64,000 bases of DNA from UBA5614 sp034678545. GTDB taxonomy: Bacteria; Cloacimonadota; Cloacimonadia; Cloacimonadales; Cloacimonadaceae. The position numbers were made by a program, and so were the translations under genes. The stretch is taken from the NCBI GenBank assembly GCA_034678545.1, contig JAXDBS010000024.1, positions 1 to 64,000 on the forward strand, in the 5' to 3' direction. The notes under the pieces were generated by a model. The model made no database searches and was not told where the DNA came from. It worked only from the letters and a program-made list of their open reading frames with translations. Every line of letters begins with the position of its first letter. Positions within the stretch are counted from its first letter, which is position 1. Shown one piece after another: positions 43,608 through 53,600 of the stretch.

Positions 43608-44510
43608 ATGTCCGATTTCTACAAGGACCAAAGAAAGATAGAGATCAAAGTGGGACTGGTTGCCCTGATCTCGCTCATCGTCCTGATCCTGGGTTATTCC
43701 TGGTTGCGCAACGCCCTGCAGTTGAAAAGAACTTCCGAACTGAAAGTAAAGTTCACGAATGTGCAGGGGATAGAGGTGGGAGACAAGGTCACTGTCAACG
43801 GCATGGAAGCCGGACGGATCAGTAAGATTGTCCAGGAGCGTGACGGCATCGTTCTGTACAGCCGGCTGAACCTGAAGTACCCGCTGCGGGACGGCGCGCG
43901 CTTCCTGGTCCAGGACAGCAACCTGATGGGAGGCAAGCAGCTTGATATCACGAATTCCGCCGAGGGCGAACCGCTTGATCTCAAACTGGTGCAGAGCGGC
44001 GAACCCTCAACAGGAATGGCCCAACTGCTAAGTTCAGCCTCCTCGACCATGATGCAGATCGATGGCCTGCTAAGAGAACTGAACAAGCCGGAAGGGCTGT
44101 TTTCCCAGGTCAAGACCACCTTTGAAGAGACCAAGCATACCTTCGGCAATGTCAATTCCACTTTGGACGAGAGCAGGGCCAAGCTGAACAGAGCGCTGGA
44201 GGAGATCTCAGTCACCGTAAGGCAGATCAACGACCTGATCGGACGCAATAAAAATAATCTGGACAGCGCCATTGCCATGACCCCCGCCCTCATGCAGAAA
44301 GCTCAAGCCACTTTGGACAGCCTGCAGGCGGCAGGAGCGACCCTGCACGGAGCGGTCAACGAATTGACCAAAGGCGAGGGGACACTGCCAACTCTGATTA
44401 AAGACGATAAATTATACAAGAACCTGCTGCAATCCACCAACCGTTTGGATTCACTGCTGATCGACATCAAAAAGAATCCCGGCCGCTATTTCAAACTCAA
44501 GGTGTTTTGA
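43608..44510 (+). CDS. MlaD/MCE-domain protein
   Basis: 300 residues from the ATG at 43608; an in-frame GTG lies two codons upstream. One N-terminal membrane helix (VALISLIVLILGYSWL) is followed by a single MCE domain (LKVKFTNVQGIEVGDKV, NGMEAGRI, FLVQDSNLMGGK). A long amphipathic, coiled-coil-like region comes after (~140-290). MCE proteins bind lipids in the periplasm and, with an MlaE permease and MlaF ATPase, move phospholipids between membranes; those partners are not in this window. The stop overlaps the next start (TGATG). Confidence 0.9.
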   Translation: MSDFYKDQRKIEIKVGLVALISLIVLILGYSWLRNALQLKRTSELKVKFTNVQGIEVGDKVTVNGMEAGRISKIVQERDGIVLYSRLNLKYPLRDGARFLVQDSNLMGGKQLDITNSAEGEPLDLKLVQSGEPSTGMAQLLSSASSTMMQIDGLLRELNKPEGLFSQVKTTFEETKHTFGNVNSTLDESRAKLNRALEEISVTVRQINDLIGRNKNNLDSAIAMTPALMQKAQATLDSLQAAGATLHGAVNELTKGEGTLPTLIKDDKLYKNLLQSTNRLDSLLIDIKKNPGRYFKLKVF

Positions 44511-47500
44511 TGAAGAGACTGCTGCTTCCAGGCCTGATTGTCTGCCTGCTGTTCTGCAGTTCGGTTCTGGAGGCTTATTATTACGGCCAGAACAAAGTCA
44601 ATTCGCAGTATGTAAAATGGTCCACTATTGAGACCAGGCATTTCGATATCCATTTCCCGGCCGGCAACGACGAATTCGGCAGGTTGGCTGCCCTTATGGC
44701 CGAAGAAACATATTACTATCTGAAGCAGGATCTCAGGTTTCCTGCTATCGGCCGCATCCCGATCATTTTCTACGGCTCTCAGATGGAATTTCAAACCACG
44801 AATATCATCTATCCCCTCCTGTCAGAAGGTGTGGGAGGATTCACAGAAAGCCTGCGCAACCGGGTGGCCATTCCCTTTGACGGCAGCTATGTCAAGCTGG
44901 AGCAAACCCTCACACATGAACTGACACATGCCTATATCAATGCCCTGGACACTGGCTCACCGGGTTCTTTCTTCTATTTGAAGACGCTGAATTTCCCCTT
45001 TTGGTTTTCCGAAGGCTTGCCAGAATTCGAATCCCTGGGCGGAACGGGAGCGCAGAACCACGCCTATATCATTGACCTGATCATGAATGACAGGCCCATC
45101 TCCCTGTCCGAATCCTCCGGATACAGCTCCTACAGGCTGGGAGAATCCTTCCTGGCCTTTCTGAGCAAACGTTACGGGCGACCAAAGGTCATGGATTATC
45201 TGTTCACGCTGCGCAGCATCAATGATACTGACAAGGCTACGGAAAAGGTTTTCGGCCTCGGATTCAGCGATCTGGAAGAGCGCTGGAAAAGCCAGCTGAA
45301 ACGTGATTATTACTCTTTTATCACATCCAATCAGATCCCCGGCGAGTACAGCGACAGAAAAACCAATCACAGGGAGGAAGGCTCCTATTTCAATTTAGCG
45401 CCGCGTTTCTCGCCGGATGGCCAGAAATTCATCTGGTTTTCCAACCGCAACGGCAGGTTCAGCATCTGGGCGGGGGGCCTGCACGAGCAATCGCCCAGTC
45501 GCAAGCTGATCAGGGGCGAAACCGCCGGCAATATGGAGGAATTCCATTACCTGCAGTCGAACCTGGCCTGGTTTCCTGACAGCAGGCGTTTCGCTTACGC
45601 CGCCAAGACCTCGGACGGTGACAGGATCTGCATTGCCGATTTTGACAAGGCGGCAGTCATCGAGCAGATCTGTCTTCCCGGCATCAAGGCCATCTATGAA
45701 CTGGACATCTCTCCCGATGGAAAGAGCCTGGTCTTTTCCGGACAGCATGAAATGCAGGCCGACCTTTTCCTGTATGACCTGCAATCCGGGCAGTTGAGCC
45801 AGCTTACTTATGATAAATATTACGATTATCAGCCCAGGTTCTCTCCCGACGGCAGCTCCGTCGCCTTCGCTTCAGAGAGGACTTCCGGCGGTTCAGACTT
45901 CAGGCAGGGATTCTTCTCCGATTTGGATTCGAACATCTACACCCTGGACCTGCAGGACAACTCCTTTACCCAGATCACATTTGGCGGTCACAATTCCTAC
46001 CATCCAGTCTGGGACAGCACGGGGACAAGCCTGTTTTTTATTTCCGAAAGGGACACCCTGGCCAACCTGGAGACCATCGAACTGCGGACAGGGCGGCAGG
46101 CCCGGATCACCAAGGTGCTGAGCGGCATTTATGGATTCGACCTCAATCCCAACGGCCAGTACCTGGTCTATTCCTGCTATTTCAACCGCGGCTGGAATAT
46201 CTATCTCAAGCTGGGACCCCTGCAGGGTCTGAATTATGAGCAAGGGGAACTGCCCCGGTCGGCCGATATCCGGGACGGCCTCATGAACCGCATTGACCTC
46301 TCCCGCCTTGATTTGTATGGCCGCCAGGCCTGGCATAAACCGGTTACTGATGGCGGCCCCCAATTCGTTGCCAAGAATCCTACCCTGATAGATTTCCATC
46401 CCGGCGCGGATTCTCTTAAGCCTGAGCCGGATTTTTCCTGGGATGATAAGCCGGACAGCGTCTCCGTGATCCCAACCGTCAAGCCTTACAGGGTCAGGTT
46501 CAAGCTGGACACGCTTTTTGGCGGGATGGCCTATTCATCTTCCATGGGGACGATCGGCAGCCTGGAACTGGGCATGAGCGACCTGCTTGGCAACAACGCC
46601 ATCGGGATCAGCCTGGGGTTGAACGGCAAGATCATGGATTCGAACCTCCTGCTGACCTATCTTTACCTGCCCCGCCGCATCGACCACGGCATCGGCGCGT
46701 TCAATCTCTTTGACGAGATCCTCTATTACGACGGCTCGACCGACGACTATTACCGGGAGCGCACCCGGGAGACAGGACTATATTATCTGATGCGCTATCC
46801 TTTCAATAAATTCGTCCGCCTCGATCTCGAGAATCAGCTCTACTCATGGGAATACCACTGGGATTCCTGGCTGGATCTGGCCGGCACAGGAAATGACCAT
46901 TGGGAAAACGATTCCTTCTACCAGAACGGACAGCTTGTCGGCACTGTTCCGGCCAGGGACGACCTCATCTATGCGCCGGCCCTGACCCTGGTCCAGGATA
47001 ACGCGCTCTACGGTTCGACCGGCCCCCTGCTGGGCTGGCGCGCTTTTCTGACTATGCGTAAAAGTTTCGCCCGCCATAAAAACGATTATCAGACAGCGTA
47101 TCTGGACCTGCGCTCCTACACGCTTTTCTCCAAACGCTATTCCTTCGCCATTCGTCTGGTGTACGGCGCCAGCGGAGGCAGGCAGCCCCAAAAGTTCGGC
47201 CTCAACGGCTATTACGGCATCAGGGGTTACGAGGATGAAGTGGAAGGGGAAAACATAGCCCTGGCTTCGGCTGAGTTGCGTTTTCCTTTCCTGGATTATC
47301 TCTCCCTCGCCTTTCCTCTGCCCCTGGTCATGAGTTCCGTACGGGGCAGCGTGTTTGCCGATCTGGGCTCCGTGTGGGACAAGACCTCCGCTTTACAGGG
47401 AATGCAGGATGAAAAACTGAAGGACCTGCACTTGGGATTCGGTTTCGGACCGCGCTTTAACATCGGTTTTGCCGTGCTCAAGTTTGACCTGGCCTGGCTG

Positions 47501-47560
47501 ACAGACCTGTCCGCGATCTCCAGGCCCGTATATTATCTAAGCCTGACCGAGGATTTTTAA
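44510..47560 (+). CDS. Envelope protein fusing a zinc metallopeptidase domain, a TolB-like propeller and an outer-membrane barrel
   Basis: 1016 residues with a signal peptide (to ~22). The N-terminal domain has the gluzincin motif HELTH (His136, Glu137, His140) and a downstream Glu168 in WFSEGLPEF, as in peptidase_MA-type enzymes. A PD40/TolB-type propeller spans ~300-600 (FSPDGQKFIWFSNRNG, ISPDGKSLVFSGQHE). The last ~350 residues look like a BamA/Bac_surface_Ag-type barrel, with GYYGIRGYEDE before the final strands and a terminal Phe. It is predicted to sit in the outer membrane with the peptidase in the periplasm, or outside if the topology is reversed. It is coupled to the MCE gene. Confidence 0.82.
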   Translation: MKRLLLPGLIVCLLFCSSVLEAYYYGQNKVNSQYVKWSTIETRHFDIHFPAGNDEFGRLAALMAEETYYYLKQDLRFPAIGRIPIIFYGSQMEFQTTNIIYPLLSEGVGGFTESLRNRVAIPFDGSYVKLEQTLTHELTHAYINALDTGSPGSFFYLKTLNFPFWFSEGLPEFESLGGTGAQNHAYIIDLIMNDRPISLSESSGYSSYRLGESFLAFLSKRYGRPKVMDYLFTLRSINDTDKATEKVFGLGFSDLEERWKSQLKRDYYSFITSNQIPGEYSDRKTNHREEGSYFNLAPRFSPDGQKFIWFSNRNGRFSIWAGGLHEQSPSRKLIRGETAGNMEEFHYLQSNLAWFPDSRRFAYAAKTSDGDRICIADFDKAAVIEQICLPGIKAIYELDISPDGKSLVFSGQHEMQADLFLYDLQSGQLSQLTYDKYYDYQPRFSPDGSSVAFASERTSGGSDFRQGFFSDLDSNIYTLDLQDNSFTQITFGGHNSYHPVWDSTGTSLFFISERDTLANLETIELRTGRQARITKVLSGIYGFDLNPNGQYLVYSCYFNRGWNIYLKLGPLQGLNYEQGELPRSADIRDGLMNRIDLSRLDLYGRQAWHKPVTDGGPQFVAKNPTLIDFHPGADSLKPEPDFSWDDKPDSVSVIPTVKPYRVRFKLDTLFGGMAYSSSMGTIGSLELGMSDLLGNNAIGISLGLNGKIMDSNLLLTYLYLPRRIDHGIGAFNLFDEILYYDGSTDDYYRERTRETGLYYLMRYPFNKFVRLDLENQLYSWEYHWDSWLDLAGTGNDHWENDSFYQNGQLVGTVPARDDLIYAPALTLVQDNALYGSTGPLLGWRAFLTMRKSFARHKNDYQTAYLDLRSYTLFSKRYSFAIRLVYGASGGRQPQKFGLNGYYGIRGYEDEVEGENIALASAELRFPFLDYLSLAFPLPLVMSSVRGSVFADLGSVWDKTSALQGMQDEKLKDLHLGFGFGPRFNIGFAVLKFDLAWLTDLSAISRPVYYLSLTEDF

Positions 47561-47593
47561 CAACTCAATAAAAGATAAAGGGGAGATACACTG

Positions 47594-49075
47594 ATGAAAG
47601 TCGATGTCGTAAGAAAATTGCCTGAGTACATGGAATCATTGATCCTGTGCTTCGGTCCGGAGGGGGGCTTGGAAGTCTTTGAAGACTGGCTGCAGCCGCC
47701 TATGATGGATGCGGTCAAGCGTTTTATCGCAGCCGAGAAAATCGAGTTCAAACCGGATGAAATGCACACATTCCATTATTTCGTCAAGAATCATCAGACC
47801 AAGATAATCCTGCTGGGCTTGGCCGAGCCGGAGGAACTGACTCCGGACAAGGTGCGCAAGTCTGTCGCCGTCGCCATCAGGCAATGCCTGAATCTCAGGT
47901 CGAAACAGGTTTATCTCATTCCGGGCTTTGACCTCGGCCTGACCGACGCCATGCTGGGGCAGGTCCTGGCGGAAGCCGCCCAGCTTACCGTATATCGCTT
48001 TGACAAATACCTTTCCGAAGCCAAGCGGGAAATGCCGGAAGCCCTGCACCTGGTCCAGGATACCTCCAACACCCGCAACCTGAACAAGGGTATCCTGGAA
48101 GGCCGGGTCCTGGCGGAAGCGGCCAACCTGGCCCGCGACCTTGTGAATGAGCCGGCGAATGTCATGTATCCCGACACTCTGGCTGAAGCGGCTAAGAAAG
48201 CCTCCCTGCAATATGGTTTCCAGGTCGAGATCTACAACCTGGATAAGCTGCGCCGCCTGAAGATGGAAGCCTTTTTGTCCGTGGCCAAGGGTTCGCGCTT
48301 CGAGCCCCGGCTTATCATCATGCGGCACCAGGGCGACCCAGACAGCAAGCGGGACACAGTTGCACTCATCGGCAAAGGCCTCACTTATGACAGCGGCGGC
48401 TATTGCATCAAAACACCCCAGGGCATGCTCAATATGAAAACGGACATGGCCGGCGCTGCTGCCGCGATCGGAACCATGGCCGCCATCTCCACCCTCAAGC
48501 TCAAGGTCAATGTGGTGGCCATCATTGCGGCCTGCGAAAACATGATCTCCGGTGAAGCCTACCGCGCCGGCGACATCATCCACTCCATGTCCGGCAAGAC
48601 CATAGAGGTCGTCAATACCGATGCGGAGGGCAGGCTCACTTTGATCGACGCCATCCATTACGCGATCGAGCGCGAGCACGCCGTCAAGGTGATCGACGTT
48701 GCCACACTGACCGGAGCTGCCGTGGGCGCTCTGGGCAACTGCATTTCCGCCGTGGTCACCAATGATGAAGAGTGGCTGGAGCTTCTAGAGCAGGCGGCCC
48801 GGGCCAGCGGCGAGAACGTCTGGCAGCTGCCCGCCTTTGATGAATACAAATCCCTGCTCAAATCAGAAGTGGCGGACCTGAAAAACGTCGGCGGCCCCTT
48901 TGCAGGAGCCATCACCGCCGCTCTCTTCATCCGCGAATTCGTACAGGACCTGCCCTGGCTGCATATTGACATCGCCGGGACCGCCAGCAAGGACAAGGAG
49001 TCCGGCTATTACGGCTACGGCGCTACCGGGGTGGGAGTGCGCCTGCTCACCACCCTGTTCAAGGCCATGGAATAA
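47594..49075 (+). CDS. pepA: Leucyl aminopeptidase (M17 family)
   Basis: 493 residues, full length. The catalytic domain shows GKGLTYDSGGYCIKTP, MKTDMAGAAAAIG, MISGEAYRAGDI and NTDAEGRLTLIDAI, which carry the two-metal site and catalytic Lys/Arg. M17 enzymes are cytosolic hexamers that release N-terminal residues from peptides. A strong GGGGAG site precedes the ATG. It lies between the metallopeptidase-barrel gene and the CoA-transferase pair; peptide catabolism feeding acids to the CoA-transferase is a plausible but unproven link. Confidence 0.95.
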   Translation: MKVDVVRKLPEYMESLILCFGPEGGLEVFEDWLQPPMMDAVKRFIAAEKIEFKPDEMHTFHYFVKNHQTKIILLGLAEPEELTPDKVRKSVAVAIRQCLNLRSKQVYLIPGFDLGLTDAMLGQVLAEAAQLTVYRFDKYLSEAKREMPEALHLVQDTSNTRNLNKGILEGRVLAEAANLARDLVNEPANVMYPDTLAEAAKKASLQYGFQVEIYNLDKLRRLKMEAFLSVAKGSRFEPRLIIMRHQGDPDSKRDTVALIGKGLTYDSGGYCIKTPQGMLNMKTDMAGAAAAIGTMAAISTLKLKVNVVAIIAACENMISGEAYRAGDIIHSMSGKTIEVVNTDAEGRLTLIDAIHYAIEREHAVKVIDVATLTGAAVGALGNCISAVVTNDEEWLELLEQAARASGENVWQLPAFDEYKSLLKSEVADLKNVGGPFAGAITAALFIREFVQDLPWLHIDIAGTASKDKESGYYGYGATGVGVRLLTTLFKAME

Positions 49076-49089
49076 GAGGAAGGTTTGTG

Positions 49090-49743
49090 ATGGTCAAGAT
49101 CATATCAGCCGCAGAAGCCGCAGCCATGATCAAACCCCGCGACCGCCTGCTGGTCAGCGGATTCCTGGCCGTCGGCGCTCCGGAAGCCCTGATCGACGCT
49201 TTGGTGGAGCTTGGCACGAAAGAACTGCACGTGGTCTGCATCGCTTCCGACTGGGAAAACCGCGGCCTCGGCAAACTGGTCGTCAATCATCAGGTCGGCT
49301 CGGCCCAGGTCTCACACATGGGGACCAACAAGGAGATCCAGGCCCAGTTCAATGCCGGCGAAATTACTATCGAACTCGTCCCGCAGGGCACTCTGATGGA
49401 ACGCGTCAGGGCTGCCGGCACGGGTTTGGGCGGCATCCTGACTCCCACCGGGCTGGGGACCGTGGTTGAGGAGGGCAAGCAGGTCATCGACGTGGACGGC
49501 AAGCCCTACATCCTGGAACCCGCCATCCACGGCGACTTTGCTCTCATCCGCGCCTGGAAGGCTGACACGAAGGGCAACCTGGTTTACCGCAAGACGGCCC
49601 GCAACAGCAATCCCATCATGGCCATGGCGGGTCGTGTCACCATCGCCGAGGTGGATGAGATTTTGGAGGTGGGCGGGATCGATCCCGAGGATGTGGTCAC
49701 GCCCGGCATCTTTGTCAATTATCTGGTCAAGAGGGGGTCGTAA
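49090..49743 (+). CDS. 3-oxoacid/butyrate-type CoA-transferase subunit A
   Basis: 217 residues from the ATG at 49090 (GAGGAAGG upstream; an in-frame GTG lies one codon earlier). Family motifs are DRLLVSGFLAVGAPEALIDA, the Gly-rich GTGLGGILTPTGLGT and KPYILEPAIHGDFALI. Subunit A of class I CoA-transferases (AtoD/CtfA/ScoA type) moves CoA between acyl-CoA and a free acid. Subunit B follows three bases after the stop. The acyl substrate cannot be read from sequence. Confidence 0.92.
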   Translation: MVKIISAAEAAAMIKPRDRLLVSGFLAVGAPEALIDALVELGTKELHVVCIASDWENRGLGKLVVNHQVGSAQVSHMGTNKEIQAQFNAGEITIELVPQGTLMERVRAAGTGLGGILTPTGLGTVVEEGKQVIDVDGKPYILEPAIHGDFALIRAWKADTKGNLVYRKTARNSNPIMAMAGRVTIAEVDEILEVGGIDPEDVVTPGIFVNYLVKRGS

Positions 49744-49746
49744 TTC

Positions 49747-50403
49747 ATGGACAAGCGCGCAATGATAGGCAAAAGAATAGCTCTGGAACTGAAGGACGGC
49801 GATTTTGTCAACCTGGGGATCGGCCTGCCCACTGAAGTGGCAAACCATATCCCGGAAGGTGTCCACGTCGTTTTCCAGTCCGAGAATGGCATGCTGGGCG
49901 TGGGTCCGGCTCCCGAAAAAGGCAGTGAAGACCAGGACCTGATCAACGCCGGCGGCGGATTTGTAACTGAACTCATCGGCGCGTCCTACTTTGACAGCGC
50001 CATCAGTTTCGGCATCATTCGGGGCGGGCACCTGGATTTCACAGTGCTGGGCGCTTTGCAGGTGGACCAGCAGGGCAATCTGGCCAACTGGATGATCCCC
50101 GGCAAACTTGTCCCCGGCATGGGTGGCGCTATGGACCTGGTGACCGGCGCCAAGCAAGTCATCGTTGCCACCGAGCACTGTGACAAATACGGCAATTCCA
50201 AGATCCTCAAACAGTGCACCCTGCCGCTCACTGCCAAGGGCAAGGTCAGCCTCGTCGTCACCGATATGGCTGTTTTGCAGATCACCCCGCAGGGGCTGGT
50301 CCTCAAGGAGATCGCGGCCGGCCTCAGCGTTGAGGAAGTGGTCAAAGCCACGGAAGCGGACCTTATCATTCCTGACAAGGTCGGCGTCTTCGGCCGGGAA
50401 TAG
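49747..50403 (+). CDS. 3-oxoacid/butyrate-type CoA-transferase subunit B
   Basis: 218 residues. VNLGIGLPTEVANHIPEG and VVFQSENGMLGVGP are hallmarks, with Glu46 of SENG being the residue that forms the glutamyl-CoA intermediate. GGHLDFTVLGALQVDQQGNL and GMGGAMDLVTGAKQVI follow the family. It pairs with subunit A just upstream, and together they form the enzyme used in amino-acid or fatty-acid fermentation. It is the last gene of the run that starts at lepB, followed by a terminator. Confidence 0.93.
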   Translation: MDKRAMIGKRIALELKDGDFVNLGIGLPTEVANHIPEGVHVVFQSENGMLGVGPAPEKGSEDQDLINAGGGFVTELIGASYFDSAISFGIIRGGHLDFTVLGALQVDQQGNLANWMIPGKLVPGMGGAMDLVTGAKQVIVATEHCDKYGNSKILKQCTLPLTAKGKVSLVVTDMAVLQITPQGLVLKEIAAGLSVEEVVKATEADLIIPDKVGVFGRE

Positions 50404-50424
50404 GATAACTAACTTGCTATTGAA

Positions 50425-50458
50425 GGGGCACAATTCCGGTGTGACCCCCTGTTTTTTT
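50425..50458 (+). terminator. Rho-independent terminator after the CoA-transferase genes
   Basis: GGGGCACA (50425-50432) pairs with TGTG-A-CCCC (50440-50448) with one bulged A, followed by CTG and seven T residues. It ends the lepB-to-CoA-transferase run. The remaining bases to 50656 show nothing recognisable. Confidence 0.75.
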
Positions 50459-50656
50459 ACTCTCTTGCCGGTTAAGCGGGGAAGTTACTCTCGTAACTTT
50501 CCATTCCAGCTTAGGCCCGAATTCAGGATTCTGCTGACAAGGTGTCCATGATTACAGAGCAGATGCTGTGTATTCAGCACAGACTATCCTGTATGTGTCT
50601 GATTCACAGGCAGGATTGCCAATACTAGCTGACAGAGTTGTCAAATATTAAAAAGC

Positions 50657-53600
50657 TTATCGGCGCACTCCATCTCTAACTGCCAGGACATAGTAATATT
50701 TTTGTTCTGCTTCAGGCAGGGCGGCAATCCAGGAGACACGGCTGCGGGCGGTGGGCTGACAGTGTGAATAGCGCGCGGTTTTACTTGCAATCAATCCCTG
50801 CTCCATGGAAGCGGAGGATCTGGCAAAGGAGCCGGACACTGTCACATCAATAAAGCCCTGATCCGGATAATCCGAGGCGAAGACCTTGTAGGAATCCACC
50901 CCTACGCTTTCGTCCCAGCTCAGGGTAAGCAGGCCGTCGGAGACCGAGAGGGCCAGGTTACGGGGTTCCGACAGGTCCGGCTGGCCGAAGTTGAACTGGA
51001 ACGGAACCAACGGATCGCCCAAGACCTGGTTGTTTACAAAGGGCAGGGTCTCCAGGGCCGTGTAAGTGATCCCTCCGTCGGCCAGGTACAGCTTGTAGGA
51101 CAGCATCTGGTTCGGCAGATTGGAATACTGGGTGAGGAAAAATACCCACTTGTCCACCACCTGGACAGGCGCGGCGACACCGCGGCACTCGTCGCCCCAG
51201 AAAGCGCCCAAGATCATGTTGGACAGATTCAGCAGCGAATCGTTGAGCAGGGCGACCGCAGTGATATTGGACGTAAATTCGTAGTCGCCCGGATCCACAT
51301 TCCAGTCGCTGAGATCGCGCAGCCGCTCCACATCCCGGGCATAAACATCCTCCTGCCCGTCCCTCGCGATGGCGTAATCGGGATAGGTGAACGAGCCGGC
51401 GGAAGCCGTTTTCAGCATGTAACCTTTGCCGGGGTTCATGAACAGCATGGAACCGAACCAGCCGTAACCTTCCAGGTATTGGGAATATCCGCCCTGGCTC
51501 TTGACCAGGTCTCCGGTCAAGACGTTGGCAAGGTTGGCCAGAGCCTGGTTGACGCTGATGCTGACGTGGGGCAGATAGCCTATCCAGTTCCAGCCGCTGA
51601 CATAGCTAACGGGTGTCAGGTCCGGGTCCTGAAGCAGGCCGGTGACCTGCAGATCATCCTTTTGGGAGAGTTTGAGCTTGAACGCCTCAGTGGTGGAAAG
51701 CGCCTCCAGGTCGCCCACCCAGCCCAGGCCGGGGACAAACTGGGCGTAAGCTGTCTGGTTTTTCACTATGTCGTTGGCGGCGGGATCCAGGCTGGCAAGC
51801 AGGCTGTCCACGCTCATTGACGAGGAGTTTAGCAGGTTCACGGAAAGCCAGTTCCAGCCAGCGTTGCAGCCGGTCGAGGCATAGAGCTCGGGATTGACGT
51901 GGATGACGACCGGGTTCAGCGGAGTGCCATGCACCATCCCGGATTCAAAGTAAAACGCTTCTTGAATGCCGAAATGCTCCTTGGCCGCAGAGGAATCCCA
52001 GACCCGGAAGCAAAGCTGCTCATAGTTATCAAGGTCGCTGTACACCGTCAGGAAGAACTGGTAAGAGCCTGGCTGGTAAGGGACGCCGGTTAGGGCCGCA
52101 GCTCCGTGACAGGTGTATTCCCCGGTTCCGGCATCATAGACAAAAGCGCCGATGACATCGTTGGGATCGGCGGATAAGGCCTCTTCTAGGAAAAGCTGGC
52201 CGGTGATCGTCATGGAATAATCGTAACTGTTGAATTGTGTGCTTGCCCAGCCGGGTGGATTGGTCAGGACACTGATCTCAAAGACAAGCGGTTCGCGACC
52301 CAGGGCGGGGATGTCGGCAAAGACGGTATCCCTGAACAAGCCATAACCAAGCTGATCGCTGACGCTGAAGATGATCTCCTGGTTTTCCAAAGGCAGCAGG
52401 CTGCCCGAACCTGGATCGGCGGTCAGCCACTCGGGCAGGCCGGCCAGGGTAAAACTGGAGGTCTGGCCGCCGGAATTGTAGAGCTGCGCCGTGACCGTGA
52501 GGGGATCGCCCAGGGGCTTGATCACCTCAATGACAGGCTGAGCCCAGTAAACCGGGTTGGCGTTCACATAGAATTCCCAGCTGACGGGAGCGGCTAGAGG
52601 ATTGCCTAAGACATCCGTGATCCCCTGAACGGTGGCTTCCAGGGTCTCGTTCTCCAGCCAGTAGTTGGCTATGTTGGGCACGATAGACAAAGCGTTTCCG
52701 CTGATCTGAGCATTGACATCAACCTCCATTTCCGTACGAACCACCACCAGGGAAACGCTGCCTGGCAGGAGGGAATTGGGATCGATCGCCTCTGTAAAGG
52801 AGACTGAGATCAGATCACCCGATTGCAGGATCCCATCCGCCGGCTGGGGCAATCCCCAGACCTCGGGTGAGCTGCGGTCGATGATTCCGGATAGGGAATT
52901 GGTATAATAATCATCCTGGATGCTGTCCGTGGTGCCCGCCCGGAGCTGGTAGCTTCCCTCTGACAGGGCGCCGACCTCCCAGTTGACAATGATATATTCG
53001 GGATGCGCGGTCAGGCTGTCCCGAGGGATCTCCAGGGCCGGCAGCCAATCCGAAGACTGGGGCTGCTTGTACTGAAGGACTAGGGAAGTGAAGTTCGGCT
53101 TGTCCAGGTCATAATCTGTCAGCATGATCTCCAGATGGTTCCCTGAGGCCTGGCTGACGATCCAGTTATCCTCCGGCCTGGCAATGCTGACCCGGCTGTA
53201 GGGCGGTTCCCAATAGACATTGAAGGATTTCTGCATCCAGAAGCTGTGCCCTTCCGGGCCATCATGCCCGCGGTCGCCCTCAGCATAGAACTCCAGGGTC
53301 AGGCCTTCACACTCATAGGCGGCAGGCCCCTGTTCGACAGTCATGACCGCCTGGACCTGCTGGCCGGGAGGCACGTCAAAGGCCATGCGGTCCACCACGG
53401 GCAGGCCGTTGATTTTGACGATGGCTCCGCCGGGATTGGTCTCATGTTTCAGGGTCAGGAAATAACGCCTATATTCATTGGTTTGCGAAGTATTCCCCAG
53501 GTAAAGCAGGAAGGCCGCTGCCTCGCCTGACTGAAGGCCGCTGACAGTATAGGTATTGGCTGAAAAGCTGACGCCGTCCCGCGGCAGGGTGTTCGGCTCC

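Noticed and set aside
47636..48679. 347-codon minus-strand frame inside pepA
   Set aside because: It overlaps a highly conserved aminopeptidase and has no recognisable domain or ribosome-binding site.
49312..50433. 373-codon minus-strand frame across the CoA-transferase pair
   Set aside because: It spans two well-conserved genes and the terminator; its residues look like antisense translation.
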